DNA from: an uncultured Alistipes sp.
GTDB lineage: Bacteria > Bacteroidota > Bacteroidia > Bacteroidales > Rikenellaceae
Direction: 5' to 3'
Length of the DNA: 35,781 bases
Assembly (NCBI GenBank): GCA_900549685.1
Contig: UROX01000005.1
Span: 1 to 35,781 of the forward strand
The notes under the pieces were generated by a model, which was not told where the DNA came from, made no database searches, and worked only from the letters and a program-made list of their open reading frames with translations. Of the stretch, positions 1 through 8,412 are shown piece after piece. The translations under genes were made by a program, and so were the position numbers. Numbering within the stretch: position 1 is the stretch's first letter; the number at the start of each line of letters is the position of its first letter.

Positions 1-304
1 TCCTTCTCCTTCCTTAACCCAGTAACGTGCGCAAATGCGCGGCTACGCTATCCTGCGTAGTTTTCCCCGACGGCCGTCGGGGAATGCGCGGATGCGGGAG
101 GAACTGTACGTTCTGTCGGCGCGGTTTCAGGGAGGCCCGATAGCGCGGGGTGTCGTGTCCGGGTTTTTCGTCCGCCGACCGGGTGGCGAGCCGATATGCT
201 CGCGCACATTCCGGATTGCTTCCCGGAGAAACCTGCGGCCGGGATAGGAACACCGGCCGGGTCGTTCCGGGAGAAGAATGAACCTAACTTTAATCTGAAC
301 GAAT
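1..304. other. Left-edge non-coding stretch with a 22-bp perfect palindrome
   Basis: I see no convincing gene here. The open frames on both strands have no family resemblance and look like GC-rich shadows. The stretch holds a perfect 22-bp palindrome at 63-84 (arms built on TTCCCCGACGG) with no T-run on either side, so it is not a classical terminator. The last part is presumably the leader of the glycoside hydrolase that starts at 305. No clear TAnnTTTG promoter was found in it. Confidence 0.5.
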
Positions 305-1363
305 ATGAGAAACAGAACGATTTTTCGAAATGCGGCGATTCTGCTGTTTGCCGCAAGCCTTGTCGGCTGCACCGCTCCGGAGAAAAAGAGCGGAACGTTT
401 TCCGAGAGTCCGGTGCAGAACCCCGTGGCTCCTTCGGAACGCGAAGTGGGTATCGCCTACGGCCTGTGGGCCGACCGCGATCTGTGGAACGGCAGCACAT
501 GGGATAAGCCCGCACTGGGCGAGTACGACTCGCGCGACAGACGTATTATTCGCCATCATGCCGAACAGCTTGCCGAGGCAGGCGTCGATTTCGTCTGGCT
601 CGACTGGTCGAACAACGTGACCTACGATCCCGACGAACTGTGGGTGGGCGGTAAGCAGGACCTGATCGAAGATGCCACGGCCATCCTGTTCGACGAATAC
701 CGGAGGATGGAGAGAGAGGGGCGGCCGCACCCCAGGATCAGTATCTTCATCGGCGTGACCGGCGCGCCGGAAGCCGTTGCCGACGGCCGTCTCCAGAAAA
801 AGGCCGATCAGGTGTGGCGGATGTATGCCGATAACCCCGAATATAAAGACATGATGCAGCTCTATCTGGGCAAGCCGCTGCTGGTCGTTTACGTCAATAC
901 GCCTTCGCCGTGGCAGGACGGACTGCCCGAGTGGGACGACGAACGGTTCACGGTGCGCTGGATGACCGGTTATGTTTCGGAACAGGTCCCACTGAGAACC
1001 GAAGACCGGGTGAGTCGGTACGGCTACTGGTCGTGGGAGGACCGGGGCGAACAGACTTATCCCGTTTACGAAGGCTATCCCGAGACGATGGTGGTCTGCG
1101 CGGCGATCCGTCCGCAGGGCGAACCCGGCGACGAGGGTTATATTCCGGCCAAAGGACGCTGCGACGGCGAGACATTCCGCGAGCAGTTCGCCCGTGCCCG
1201 GGAGATCGGGACTCGTTTCGCAATGGTCGTTTCGTGGAACGAGTGGACGACTGGCGAACAGCCCAGCCTCGAGGTGAGCAAAGACCTCGAACCGTCTCAG
1301 CAGTTGGGCGATGCCTACCTGAAACTGCTTGCGGAAGAGATACGGAAATTCAAAGCCGAATAA
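305..1363 (+). CDS. Secreted lipoprotein, GH71/GH99-like glycoside hydrolase
   Basis: A 352-residue exported lipoprotein. The signal peptide ends in a lipobox with Cys22 (LVGC). The body resembles the GH71/GH99-like TIM-barrel proteins common in Bacteroidetes, which act on alpha-mannosides or alpha-glucans in characterised relatives. Visible family signs are the early WLDWSNN segment (about residue 97) and the late VVSWNEWTTGEQPS segment. In true GH99 enzymes the late motif is EWHE, with two catalytic glutamates. Here Glu313 keeps the first position and the second is Thr316, so either the mechanism differs or the acid comes from elsewhere. ATG at 305 is chosen because it gives a complete signal peptide. 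The next gene, another glycosidase lipoprotein, lies 418 bases downstream on the same strand. Substrate unknown; the family call is by motif recognition only. Confidence 0.75.
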   Translation: MRNRTIFRNAAILLFAASLVGCTAPEKKSGTFSESPVQNPVAPSEREVGIAYGLWADRDLWNGSTWDKPALGEYDSRDRRIIRHHAEQLAEAGVDFVWLDWSNNVTYDPDELWVGGKQDLIEDATAILFDEYRRMEREGRPHPRISIFIGVTGAPEAVADGRLQKKADQVWRMYADNPEYKDMMQLYLGKPLLVVYVNTPSPWQDGLPEWDDERFTVRWMTGYVSEQVPLRTEDRVSRYGYWSWEDRGEQTYPVYEGYPETMVVCAAIRPQGEPGDEGYIPAKGRCDGETFREQFARAREIGTRFAMVVSWNEWTTGEQPSLEVSKDLEPSQQLGDAYLKLLAEEIRKFKAE

Positions 1364-1781
1364 CCGGGGATCGGTTGTCGTGCGGGGAGGCAGACCCGTC
1401 GTTTCGTCGAAAGGTATCGCCTCGTGTTTTTACGGATTTCTCGGCACGGACCGTCCGTGGAGTGTACGGTCGTTGTCGTTTCTTGGCCGTCTGCAGTCGC
1501 TCCTGCCGTATGGACTGTGTGCGGAAAGTATCTGCTTCCGATTCGGCGGGGCTTGCGTTGCGGAGGTATTTATCTCTGCGATCTTTGGGACAAAATTGGC
1601 GTGTCCGTCGCTTTTTCGGTCGGAGACCGGGATGCCCCGTCGGCCTGTTCGCGGGGAAGCGGTTCGGGACGCTGCCGGGAATGCGGCCGAAAGGTTGTGT
1701 CCGGCGGGCGACGGAGAAAGATCGTCGGCGCGTTGGACCGCGCGGAAACGAGAATTGTTCACAAACCTAAGACTTGGATAA
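1364..1781. other. Intergenic gap between two glycosidase genes
   Basis: A stretch of 418 bases with no recognisable gene. Frames run through it on both strands but show no family features and no signal peptide. No convincing terminator for the upstream gene or full promoter for the downstream gene is visible. The nearest thing is a partial -7-like GATCTTTG around 1580, which lacks the leading T. Confidence 0.4.
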
Positions 1782-3512
1782 ATGAAGAAAATGGTACGAA
1801 AAGGCATCCTCGCGCTGGCGCTCTCCGGCGTGTTGTTCGGATGCGAATCGAAGAACGAATGTAAGTTGCGTCCCGCCGGTTTCGAAAACGTGCGCCTCGG
1901 CGGCGAACTGGCCGAACGGGTGAACCGGAATTTCGACCGCATGGAAACCGAGTTGTACCAGCCCGAAAACGTCTATTGGACCGAGGAACAGTCCAACGGA
2001 TGGCCGGCCGACAAGGAAGGCCGGACGATTCTGGCCCTCGTGCTCGATGCCCGCGCTTCGGGACGCACGCCCGTCTATCTCGATGAGCTGATCGCTCTGT
2101 TGCCCGAACATCTCAACGAAAAAGGATACCTGGGCACGATCCACGAGGGTGTGGACGAACAGCAGCTTTCCGGTCACGGCTGGTTGCTGCGCGGTCTCTG
2201 CGAGTATTACGAGTGGACCGGCGACCGGCATGTGCTCGAAATCGGGCAGGGTATCGCCGAGAATCTTTTTCTCCCCGTGCTGCCCTATGTGGCCAATTAT
2301 CCGATCGATCCCGATTCCCGCGTGACGGGGGCCGGCGATATGAGCGGGACGACGCAGAATACGGTGGACGGCTGGCGCCTTTCGTCGGACGTGGGATGCG
2401 TGTTCATCGGTATGGAAGGCCTGATCCACTATTATAAGCACGACCGCGATCCCCGGATTCGGGCATTGATCGACGAGCTGATCGCCCTTTATCTGCGTAT
2501 CGACCTCAAGGGTATCGAGGCGCAGACCCATGCTTCGCTGACGGCTCTGCGCGGATTGCTCCGTTATGCCGAAATCACGGCAGACCCGACACTGATCCCC
2601 GAAGTCGAAAAACGCTGGACGCTGTACAAGCAGTACGGCATGACCGAGAATTTCGAGAACTACAACTGGTTCGAGCGCTACGACACGTGGACGGAGCCTT
2701 GTGCGATCGTCGATTCCTATCTGGTCGCCGTACAGCTGTGGATGAAAACCCGCGATCCGCAGTATCTCTCCGATGCCGAACGGATCTATCTCAACGGTAT
2801 CGCCTGCACGCAGCGGGCCAACGGAGGTTTCGGCTGCGACAAGCCCGTGGGTGTCGGGTTCGACGCCCTCTCGATCCATGCCGACGAGGCGCATTGGTGC
2901 TGTACGATGCGCGGAGGCGAGGGACTGGGCCGGGCGGCCGAATATTCCTATTTCGTGGCGGCCGATACGGTTTTCGTGCCTTTCTATCGGGAGAACGGAC
3001 TTCGGCTTGAAGACCTCCGTTTCGCTATGGAACAGCATACCGATTACCCGTTCGGTTCGCAGGTCGAGTTTACGATAGAGGAGAGTCCCGACACGCCCGT
3101 GACGGTTGCCCTTTCGGCACCCGACTATCTGCATGTCGAAAATCTGCGTGTGAACGGCGAACCGGTATCGACTGCCGTCCGGGACGGATTCATGGCCGTT
3201 ACCCGTCGTTTCGAGCCGGGCGACCGCATCGTGCTGGACTATTCGTTCGATGCGGAATGGGTCGGTCCCGACAATCGGGACATCGGCGATTCCGCCGTGC
3301 GGAAAGCCGTGTACGGCCCGCTCGTGCTCGGTGCTCCGGCCGGGAAGACCATCGGAACGGATACCGAAGCCCCGCTGCGGAAAACGGAAGATGGCTGTCG
3401 TTTCGTGATCGAAGGAACGCAGGATACGCTCGCGCCGCTCTATCATCTGCTCGACCCGAACGTCTCGTCCGCCACGGGCTTCCGCCGCGAAGTGCTGGTC
3501 CGGAAACCGTAG
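1782..3512 (+). CDS. GH127-like (DUF1680) lipoprotein, putative beta-L-arabinofuranosidase
   Basis: A 576-residue lipoprotein (LFGC, Cys21) with the DUF1680/GH127-type (alpha/alpha)6 barrel followed by a beta-sandwich. GH127/GH146 enzymes remove beta-L-arabinofuranose using a zinc-bound cysteine nucleophile with a Glu-x-Cys and a Cys-Cys motif. Both are present: TEPCA with Glu305 and Cys307, and HWCC with Cys373 and Cys374, so the metal/thiolate site appears intact. It is slightly shorter than Bifidobacterium HypBA1 (658 residues by my recollection). The export signal places it outside the cytoplasm, probably facing the periplasm or surface. Followed by a strong terminator at 3632-3672. The neighbouring GH71/99-like lipoprotein suggests a small glycan-degrading unit without SusC/SusD. 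Arabinofuranosidase activity is inferred from the family. Confidence 0.85.
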   Translation: MKKMVRKGILALALSGVLFGCESKNECKLRPAGFENVRLGGELAERVNRNFDRMETELYQPENVYWTEEQSNGWPADKEGRTILALVLDARASGRTPVYLDELIALLPEHLNEKGYLGTIHEGVDEQQLSGHGWLLRGLCEYYEWTGDRHVLEIGQGIAENLFLPVLPYVANYPIDPDSRVTGAGDMSGTTQNTVDGWRLSSDVGCVFIGMEGLIHYYKHDRDPRIRALIDELIALYLRIDLKGIEAQTHASLTALRGLLRYAEITADPTLIPEVEKRWTLYKQYGMTENFENYNWFERYDTWTEPCAIVDSYLVAVQLWMKTRDPQYLSDAERIYLNGIACTQRANGGFGCDKPVGVGFDALSIHADEAHWCCTMRGGEGLGRAAEYSYFVAADTVFVPFYRENGLRLEDLRFAMEQHTDYPFGSQVEFTIEESPDTPVTVALSAPDYLHVENLRVNGEPVSTAVRDGFMAVTRRFEPGDRIVLDYSFDAEWVGPDNRDIGDSAVRKAVYGPLVLGAPAGKTIGTDTEAPLRKTEDGCRFVIEGTQDTLAPLYHLLDPNVSSATGFRREVLVRKP

Positions 3513-3631
3513 ACGGGCCGTGCGTCTCCGGACGGAGCGTCTGCGTCGTCCGGTCGCTCCGGATGGTGCAGAGGTTTACCCTCCGCATCGAGTCCGGGGA
3601 AATCGGAAATTTCCTGCCGAGTTTAAACAAT

Positions 3632-3672
3632 CGAGAAGTCGTTCGTTCCATGCGGACGACTTCTCGTTTTTT
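3632..3672 (+). terminator. Rho-independent terminator after the GH127-like gene
   Basis: A perfect 11-bp stem (CGAGAAGTCGT at 3632-3642 with its complement at 3656-3666), a 13-base loop and six Ts at 3667-3672. It lies 120 bases after the GH127-like stop codon on the same strand. Confidence 0.9.
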
Positions 3673-3943
3673 GTCCGTTATCGGACGATCCGACACCGGT
3701 CTTGTTTCCTGTTTCGGATTTCTTTTTATGTTCCGTTTCTGGCGCGGACTGTTTCCGGAGAAGAAAAAGGCGGTACGAGAGATCGGATCGGCGGGCGGAG
3801 ACGAAGTTGCGGGCTGCCTGTCCGGAGCCGCTCCGTCCCGTTCGGGCGAGACTTATCGTAGTCTGTCCGGGAAATACGCAGCATCGGCGATTACCGATGC
3901 GTTATGATGTAGAGCCGGTTCTAAGATTGTGAAAATGCCGTTG
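3673..3943. other. Gap between two convergent terminators
   Basis: About 270 bases bounded by the + terminator at 3632-3672 and the - terminator at 3944-3988. Short frames cross it but none shows a recognisable family, signal peptide or consensus promoter. Confidence 0.4.
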
Positions 3944-3988
3944 AAAAACGAGGGCGCGACGGACCGTCCGGTCTCCGTCGCGCCCTCG
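3944..3988 (-). terminator. Rho-independent terminator of the alkaline phosphatase gene
   Basis: A perfect 15-bp GC-rich stem (arms 3949-3963 and 3974-3988, 10-base loop). Read on the minus strand it ends in five Ts (the A-run at 3944-3948). It sits 20 bases beyond the minus-strand phosphatase stop codon. Confidence 0.9.
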
Positions 3989-4008
3989 GAAAATAGGCTT
4001 TATGCGTT

Positions 4009-5118
4009 TTATTTCAGATTCATCAGCTCGGCGATCTTTTTGGGCAGATCGGTGTTGTCCATCACGCCGTTGATCTCTTCGGCTCCGGTGCCGTACAGGT
4101 AAACCGGTACGAGCGTACCCGAATGGCCCGTCGTTCCGAAATGATAGCCGATACCGCTTTCCGACAGCAGGAAGTCGGTCTTGTTGCTCGTAACGGCCAG
4201 TCCGCCGGTTTCGTGGTCGGCCGTCACGACGACCAGCGTGCCGGGATGCGTGTCGGCGAAATCCATTGCGGCAGCGATAGCCCGGTCGAAGTCACGGGTT
4301 TCGGCCAGCGCTCCGGCCGCGTTGTTGGCATGGCATTCGGAGTCGATCTGCGAACCTTCGACCATCAGGACGAATCCTTTTTTTGATTTGGCGGTGTTGT
4401 TCGACAGAATCTCCAGTGCTTTTTCGGTCGCGTCGCCCAGATAGTTCGCATCGCGACCGTTAAGAACCGTCGGCATATATTCGTCGGCGAACAGGCCTAC
4501 GACCTTGCCGCCGTCGATGCCTTTGAGTTCGTCCATTCCGTATACCACTTTATAGTCGCGTGCACGAAGGTCGTCGATGAGCGTGCCTCCCTTGCCGTTG
4601 TCGGCCGAGAGGAATTTCTTGCCTCCTCCGAAAGCTACGTCCACCTTGCTTTCGACGAATTGTTTCGAGATCACGTCCAGGTCGCCCCGGCTCGGGACAT
4701 GGGCATAGAAAGCACCGGGCGTGGCGTGTTGCAGATAGACGGTCACGACGAGCCCCGTGGCATATCCTTCTTCTTTGGCGCGGGCCATGATCGACTCGCA
4801 ATGCTGTCCGTCGGGCGTCATGCCCAGCATACCGTTGTTGGTTTTCTTGCCTGTTGCCAGAGCCGTGCCGGCTGCAGCCGAATCGGTCACGCGGTTGTTG
4901 GCCGAGTAGGTCGAGATCAGCGCGATATTCTGCGAACGGTTGAAAGCCGTCGGGGCGTATCCGCCTTCGATCATCGCCATCGACACCTGCGAGAGTCCCA
5001 TACCGTCGCCGATGAGGTAGATTACGTTTTTGATTTTTTCTTTTCCCTTTGCTTGCGAAGACGCGGGCGAAAGCGTCACGGCAGCGACGGCCAACAGGCC
5101 TAAAAACATCTTTTTCAT
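4009..5118 (-). CDS. Alkaline phosphatase (PhoA family), exported
   Basis: A 369-residue metal-dependent phosphomonoesterase with a type I signal peptide (cleavage probably after SSQA, about residue 23). It shows the whole PhoA metal site: GDGMG with Asp38, the nucleophile in TDSAAAGTALATG at Ser80, the Asp259/His263 pair in GSQIDSECHANN, TADHETGG with Asp301/His302, and His332 in TTGHSG. It therefore looks catalytically complete and should act in the periplasm, releasing phosphate from organic esters. It is shorter than E. coli PhoA, close to compact Bacteroidetes versions. Transcribed alone, with its own terminator at 3944-3988. A candidate promoter at 5174-5181 reads TATCTTTA on the minus strand, one base off the consensus. 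No Pho-box-like repeat was recognised. Confidence 0.95.
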   Translation of the reverse strand: MKKMFLGLLAVAAVTLSPASSQAKGKEKIKNVIYLIGDGMGLSQVSMAMIEGGYAPTAFNRSQNIALISTYSANNRVTDSAAAGTALATGKKTNNGMLGMTPDGQHCESIMARAKEEGYATGLVVTVYLQHATPGAFYAHVPSRGDLDVISKQFVESKVDVAFGGGKKFLSADNGKGGTLIDDLRARDYKVVYGMDELKGIDGGKVVGLFADEYMPTVLNGRDANYLGDATEKALEILSNNTAKSKKGFVLMVEGSQIDSECHANNAAGALAETRDFDRAIAAAMDFADTHPGTLVVVTADHETGGLAVTSNKTDFLLSESGIGYHFGTTGHSGTLVPVYLYGTGAEEINGVMDNTDLPKKIAELMNLK

Positions 5119-5173
5119 GTTCTTTTGTTTGTCTTTGGGTTAATTGATGTTCGAATCGTCTTGAAATGATAGG

Positions 5174-5181
5174 CTAAAGAT
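5174..5181 (-). promoter_or_regulatory. Candidate -7 element for alkaline phosphatase
   Basis: The minus strand reads TATCTTTA, matching TAnnTTTG except for the last base, 55 bases before the phosphatase ATG. No TTTG element lies at the right distance, so this is a weak call. Confidence 0.35.
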
Positions 5182-5254
5182 AACGTTTTTCTGCCGAATC
5201 GCGTCGCGATTTTTCCGCGGATATACATTTTTCGCACAAAAACGGAGGTAATAA

Positions 5255-5285
5255 TTTGCGCGGAAAGAAATATTTACTACTTTTG
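5255..5285 (+). promoter_or_regulatory. Consensus Bacteroidetes promoter for the tRNA
   Basis: TTTG at 5255-5258, 19 bases, then TACTTTTG at 5278-5285: a perfect match to the Bacteroidetes housekeeping promoter (TTTG, 19-21 bases, TAnnTTTG). It is followed by an inverted repeat, TTTGCACTCGCAAA at 5282-5295, overlapping the probable start site. The tRNA begins 21 bases after the -7 box. Confidence 0.9.
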
Positions 5286-5305
5286 CACTCGCAAACGCAA
5301 ATGAT

Positions 5306-5379
5306 GGCGCGATAGCTCAGCTGGTTAGAGCGCAGGATTCATAATCCTGAGGTCGAGAGTTCAAGTCTCTCTCGCGCTA
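5306..5379 (+). tRNA. tRNA with CAT anticodon, probably elongator tRNA-Met
   Basis: A full 74-base cloverleaf. The acceptor stem is GGCGCGA (5306-5312) with TCGCGCT (5372-5378), including one G-T pair at the end, and discriminator A at 5379. The D-arm contains GCTCAGCTGGTTAGAGC. The anticodon stem is CAGGA/TCCTG with loop TTCATAA and anticodon CAT at 5340-5342. The T-arm is GAGAG/CTCTC with loop TTCAAGT. CCA is not encoded. It lacks the initiator features (unpaired first base, three G-C pairs in the anticodon stem), so it is elongator Met or, less likely, the lysidine-modified Ile tRNA that also carries CAT. Confidence 0.95.
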
Positions 5380-5387
5380 CTCGGTCA

Positions 5388-5436
5388 AACGCTGGTGGTC
5401 AAAGTCTTAGAGACGCAGGCCACCAGCGTTCGTTTT
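5388..5436 (+). terminator. Terminator following the tRNA
   Basis: AACGCTGGTGG at 5388-5398 pairs perfectly with 5420-5430. The 21-base loop holds a small inner GTCT/AGAC hairpin (5404-5414), and CGTTTT follows. It sits 8 bases after the tRNA end. Confidence 0.75.
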
Positions 5437-6114
5437 ATCCGCCGTTGCCGTTTTCAGGGTACTTGTGCCTGTTTGTCGTACGTTTGTGACGTATTGTTGA
5501 TATGCGGCGGAGACTCCCTGATGGCCGACAAGATGTGCTGTTCGACGGTGGGGATGACCTTCTGTAAGGATATTCTGTCTTTTCGGAAAAAACCGCGCTG
5601 CCTGCCGGGAGGCTTTCTCCCTGAAGGAGGTCGAGTTGCCCGTCCTGTCCGGTAAGATCGACAAACGTGAGGAACAAAAGGTGCAGCAACGGTGCGATCG
5701 GTATATCGGCCACTTTTTGCTTTTTTCACGTTCTCACCCTCCGGAGGATGTTCGGGGACAGTTATTCCCTGTGTTCTTTTCCTGCATTTATACAGGTTTC
5801 GCCTGCTTTCGACAAGATATTGACGAACTTCTTCCGTTCCGCATATTTGCGAGGAGAGAAAATTTTTTCGTTTTTTTGCGGTGGACGTATCCGTTTTTCC
5901 GGTCGAAGTCGGACCTTTGCACGGGGATTGTAAAGTATACTTTCGCGTACCCTGGTTCGGACATTGTCGTTTCCGGTCGGACAGCCGTCGTCGCTCGGGC
6001 GGGGACGGGGAATAATGGTTCCGGAAACGTAGGGACCGGCTTCGCAATGGTATACGGATATAGGGGACCGCTATTGTGGAACAGCATATGAAATACCCGT
6101 AAAACAATGTAACG
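5437..6114. other. 678-base stretch without a recognisable gene
   Basis: It lies between the tRNA terminator and the PepSY-like gene. It has more T-rich blocks than the surroundings (5705-5725, 5860-5878). Several frames cross it on both strands; none has a signal peptide, a ribosome-binding context or a family I recognise. No TAnnTTTG match was found in the last 200 bases, so the start of the PepSY-like transcript is unclear. A small RNA or a decayed gene is possible but not shown. Confidence 0.4.
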
Positions 6115-6555
6115 ATGAAAAAAAGCATGATTCTTCTCTTCGGTCTGTTGCTTTTGGGAGCATGGACCGTGTATGCGGGCGACGGACGTCCTGTCGCTTC
6201 CGCGCAATTGCCGCAGAAAGTGCAGCAATTCATTCATCAGCATTTCCCGAAATCGAAGATCGCGCTGGCCAAAGTGGACCGCAATCTGCTGGATACCGAG
6301 TACGAGGTGGTTTTCTCCGACGGCTCGAAAGCCGAGTTCTTCAAGAACGGCGAGTGGAAAGAGGTGAGTTGCCGCAATTCGGCCGTTCCTGCCGGCATTC
6401 TGCCCGAAAAGATCGCCCGGAAAGTCACTGAACTTTATCCCGATGCACGGGTGATCGAAATCGACCGTGACAGTCGTGAGTACGACGTGAAACTTTCCGA
6501 CGGTACGGAACTGACGTTCGACAACAAGTTCGAGTTGATCGACATCGACGACTGA
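6115..6555 (+). CDS. PepSY-like (DUF2874) periplasmic protein
   Basis: A 146-residue exported protein with a type I signal peptide (about residues 1-21, ending VYAG). The mature part has two tandem PepSY-like repeats. Each begins with LP and a helix (QKVQQFIHQHFPKSKI and EKIARKVTELYPDARVI) and continues with a beta-hairpin built on 'YEVVFSDGSKAEF' and 'YDVKLSDGTELTF'. This matches the Bacteroidetes PepSY-like family of small periplasmic proteins, often annotated as beta-lactamase-inhibitor-like by fold; their function is unknown. It stands alone and ends in a strong terminator. No metal-binding motif is visible; the mature protein has only one Cys. Confidence 0.85.
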   Translation: MKKSMILLFGLLLLGAWTVYAGDGRPVASAQLPQKVQQFIHQHFPKSKIALAKVDRNLLDTEYEVVFSDGSKAEFFKNGEWKEVSCRNSAVPAGILPEKIARKVTELYPDARVIEIDRDSREYDVKLSDGTELTFDNKFELIDIDD

Positions 6556-6577
6556 ATTCCGAAATGAGTTCTCGAGC

Positions 6578-6613
6578 GGGAGGGGCCTGTTGCGACAGAC
6601 TCCTCCCTTTTTT
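6578..6613 (+). terminator. Terminator of the PepSY-like gene
   Basis: An interrupted stem, GGGAGG..CTGT with ACAG..CCTCCC, between 6578 and 6607 with a TGCG loop, followed by six Ts at 6608-6613. It abuts the stop codon of the convergent antiporter gene (6617). Confidence 0.85.
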
Positions 6614-6616
6614 GTC

Positions 6617-7918
6617 TTACGAATATTTTTTCGGATAGCGCAACAGGATGGCTGCCACTGCGCAGATGCCCATTGCGGCGGGGTAGTAGAGATATCGGAC
6701 GATTTCGAGCGGCGAGACGCCGGCGAGTCCGGCCGCCATCATCAGTTGGGCGCCGTAGGGGATGAGTCCCTGTACCAGACAGGAAAACGTGTCGAGCAGG
6801 CTCGCGCTTTTGCGCGGATCGAGTCCGAACCGTGCGGTGATGTCGCGGACGATAGGCCCCACGGTCAGTATGGCGACGGTGTTGTTGGCCGTACAGAGAT
6901 TTGCGGTGCCGACCAGAGCGGCGATGCTCAGTTCCGCCGAACGTTTGCCGCGGAGGCGGCGGGTCATCCGATCGACGAGCCAGTCGATTCCGCCGCCCCG
7001 CCGGATCATTTCGAGGATGCCTCCGGCCAGCAGCGTGACGACGATCAGTTCGCCCATGCCCCCGATCCCTTCGCCCATGGCCGTCAGCCATCCAGAGGCG
7101 TTCTGCGTGCCGGTCGCCCAGCCCGTCAGTCCCGTGACGAGGATTCCTGCCGTCAGCACGACCGTGACGTGTATACCGGCCAGCGCCAGGGCGAGCACGA
7201 CGGCATAGGGAAGGATTTTGAGCCATTGTACGCCGGGCGAGACCAGCTGCATCGCGTCCGAGGGCAGTTCCACGAAAAGATAGATCGCGGCCACGACCAG
7301 TGCCGCAGGCGTCACGATGAGGGCATTCACCCGGAACTTGTCGCGCATGTCGCATTCCATGATGCGTGTGGCGGAGATCGTCGTGTCGGAGATAAAGGAG
7401 AGGTTGTCGCCGAAAAATGCGCCTCCCACCACGACGGCCGCCATGAACGGTGCTCCCAGCCCGGTTTTGTCGGCCAGTCCGACGGCGACCGGTGTCAGGG
7501 CGACGATCGTGCCCACCGACGTGCCTACGGAAAGCGAAACTAGACAGGTGGCCAGAAAAAGCCCCGGCAGCAACCAGCCTCCCGGTAGCAGGTGTAGCGT
7601 CAGATCGACCGTCGCTTCGACGGCTCCCATGGCTTCGGCCGACCGGGCGAAGGCGCCCGAAAGCACGAAAATCCAGATCATCAGCATAATATTCTTCTGG
7701 GAGGCTCCGCGGGAGAAACAGGCGATGCGCTCTTCGAGCGCCATTCCGCGTGCGATGAGGATCGAATAGACGGCCGCAGCGAGAAAGGCCACGGCAATGG
7801 GCATTTTATAGAAATCGCCCGTCAGCAGCGACACCGACAGATAGAGACACAGAAAAACGATGGCCGGGCTTAGGGCCAGAAGGCCGGATCGGGGCGGTCG
7901 GGGTGCGGATACGTTCAT
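6617..7918 (-). CDS. NhaC-family Na+/H+ antiporter
   Basis: A 433-residue inner-membrane protein with about 11-12 hydrophobic helices, of the NhaC/ion-transporter superfamily. The strongest sign is GAFFGDNLSFISDTTISATR, the NhaC hallmark with its charged Asp in a membrane helix. Others are SVGTSVGTIVALTP and, in the second half, ANNTVAILTVGPIV. Members exchange protons for sodium or small organic substrates (the malate/lactate antiporter MleN is a relative), so the true substrate is open. A longer frame begins with TTG at 7942, but that codon overlaps the promoter -7 box at 7940-7947. The ATG at 7918 (MNVSAP) is therefore the start. Transcribed alone, convergent with the PepSY-like gene. Confidence 0.9.
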   Translation of the reverse strand: MNVSAPRPPRSGLLALSPAIVFLCLYLSVSLLTGDFYKMPIAVAFLAAAVYSILIARGMALEERIACFSRGASQKNIMLMIWIFVLSGAFARSAEAMGAVEATVDLTLHLLPGGWLLPGLFLATCLVSLSVGTSVGTIVALTPVAVGLADKTGLGAPFMAAVVVGGAFFGDNLSFISDTTISATRIMECDMRDKFRVNALIVTPAALVVAAIYLFVELPSDAMQLVSPGVQWLKILPYAVVLALALAGIHVTVVLTAGILVTGLTGWATGTQNASGWLTAMGEGIGGMGELIVVTLLAGGILEMIRRGGGIDWLVDRMTRRLRGKRSAELSIAALVGTANLCTANNTVAILTVGPIVRDITARFGLDPRKSASLLDTFSCLVQGLIPYGAQLMMAAGLAGVSPLEIVRYLYYPAAMGICAVAAILLRYPKKYS

Positions 7919-7939
7919 CGGAAAAATCTTTCGACGATG

Positions 7940-7947
7940 CAAATATA
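7940..7947 (-). promoter_or_regulatory. -7 element of the antiporter gene
   Basis: The minus strand reads TATATTTG, an exact TAnnTTTG match, 22 bases before the chosen ATG at 7918. No TTTG lies at 19-21 bases upstream. Its position rules out the upstream TTG start. Confidence 0.6.
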
Positions 7948-8412
7948 GGGACTTCCGGCGACAATTCCGGCGAGCGTGGGGCAGGACGGTTCGTTTCTCC
8001 GGAAGGCTCCCGTCGGAATCTGCGGACGGAACGCGATACTCCCGGTGCGGACGGAAAAATCTTCGTATGTGTTGTCGCAGCGTGTCCCTGCCCGAAAATT
8101 CGTCCGTACGGGATTGTTCGGAGCGGTCTGTCGCGAATGGGGGCGGTGTCGGATGGCGTCTGTCGGTCCTGGAATTTCGTTTTTGTATTTCGGAGGTCGG
8201 GGTGGTCGGATGCGGACCGTTTTCGGGGCTTTCTTGCGGAAAAGGGGGCGTTTTGTCCGTTTTCGTACGGCGGTCGATCCTGGATGCGGCTTCTCCGTTT
8301 GCCGTTCCGGATCTTCTCGAAGATAGCGACAGAAGGAAAGTCGCGGCCGGAGCTGCGACCGACGGACAGCCGGATCGGAAACGGCGGAATATCGCAATCG
8401 GGGAGAGCTGCG
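7948..8412. other. 465-base stretch without a recognisable gene
   Basis: It lies between the antiporter promoter and the acetyltransferase stop. Long frames exist on both strands but are low-complexity in Arg/Ser/Pro and match nothing I know. I see no clear terminator and no hairpin above background. Confidence 0.4.

Noticed and set aside
1767..3446. A 559-residue open frame on the minus strand across the GH127-like gene
   Set aside because: It is the antisense shadow of a gene with intact catalytic motifs and a signal peptide; its translation has the Arg/His/Gly-rich look of GC-rich antisense frames.
305..3512. A polysaccharide utilisation locus built on the two glycosidases
   Set aside because: No SusC/SusD pair, sigma/anti-sigma pair or hybrid sensor lies in or next to this part; they remain isolated enzymes within this window.
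5306..5379. Initiator tRNA-fMet
   Set aside because: The acceptor stem is fully paired and the anticodon stem lacks the three consecutive G-C pairs of initiators.
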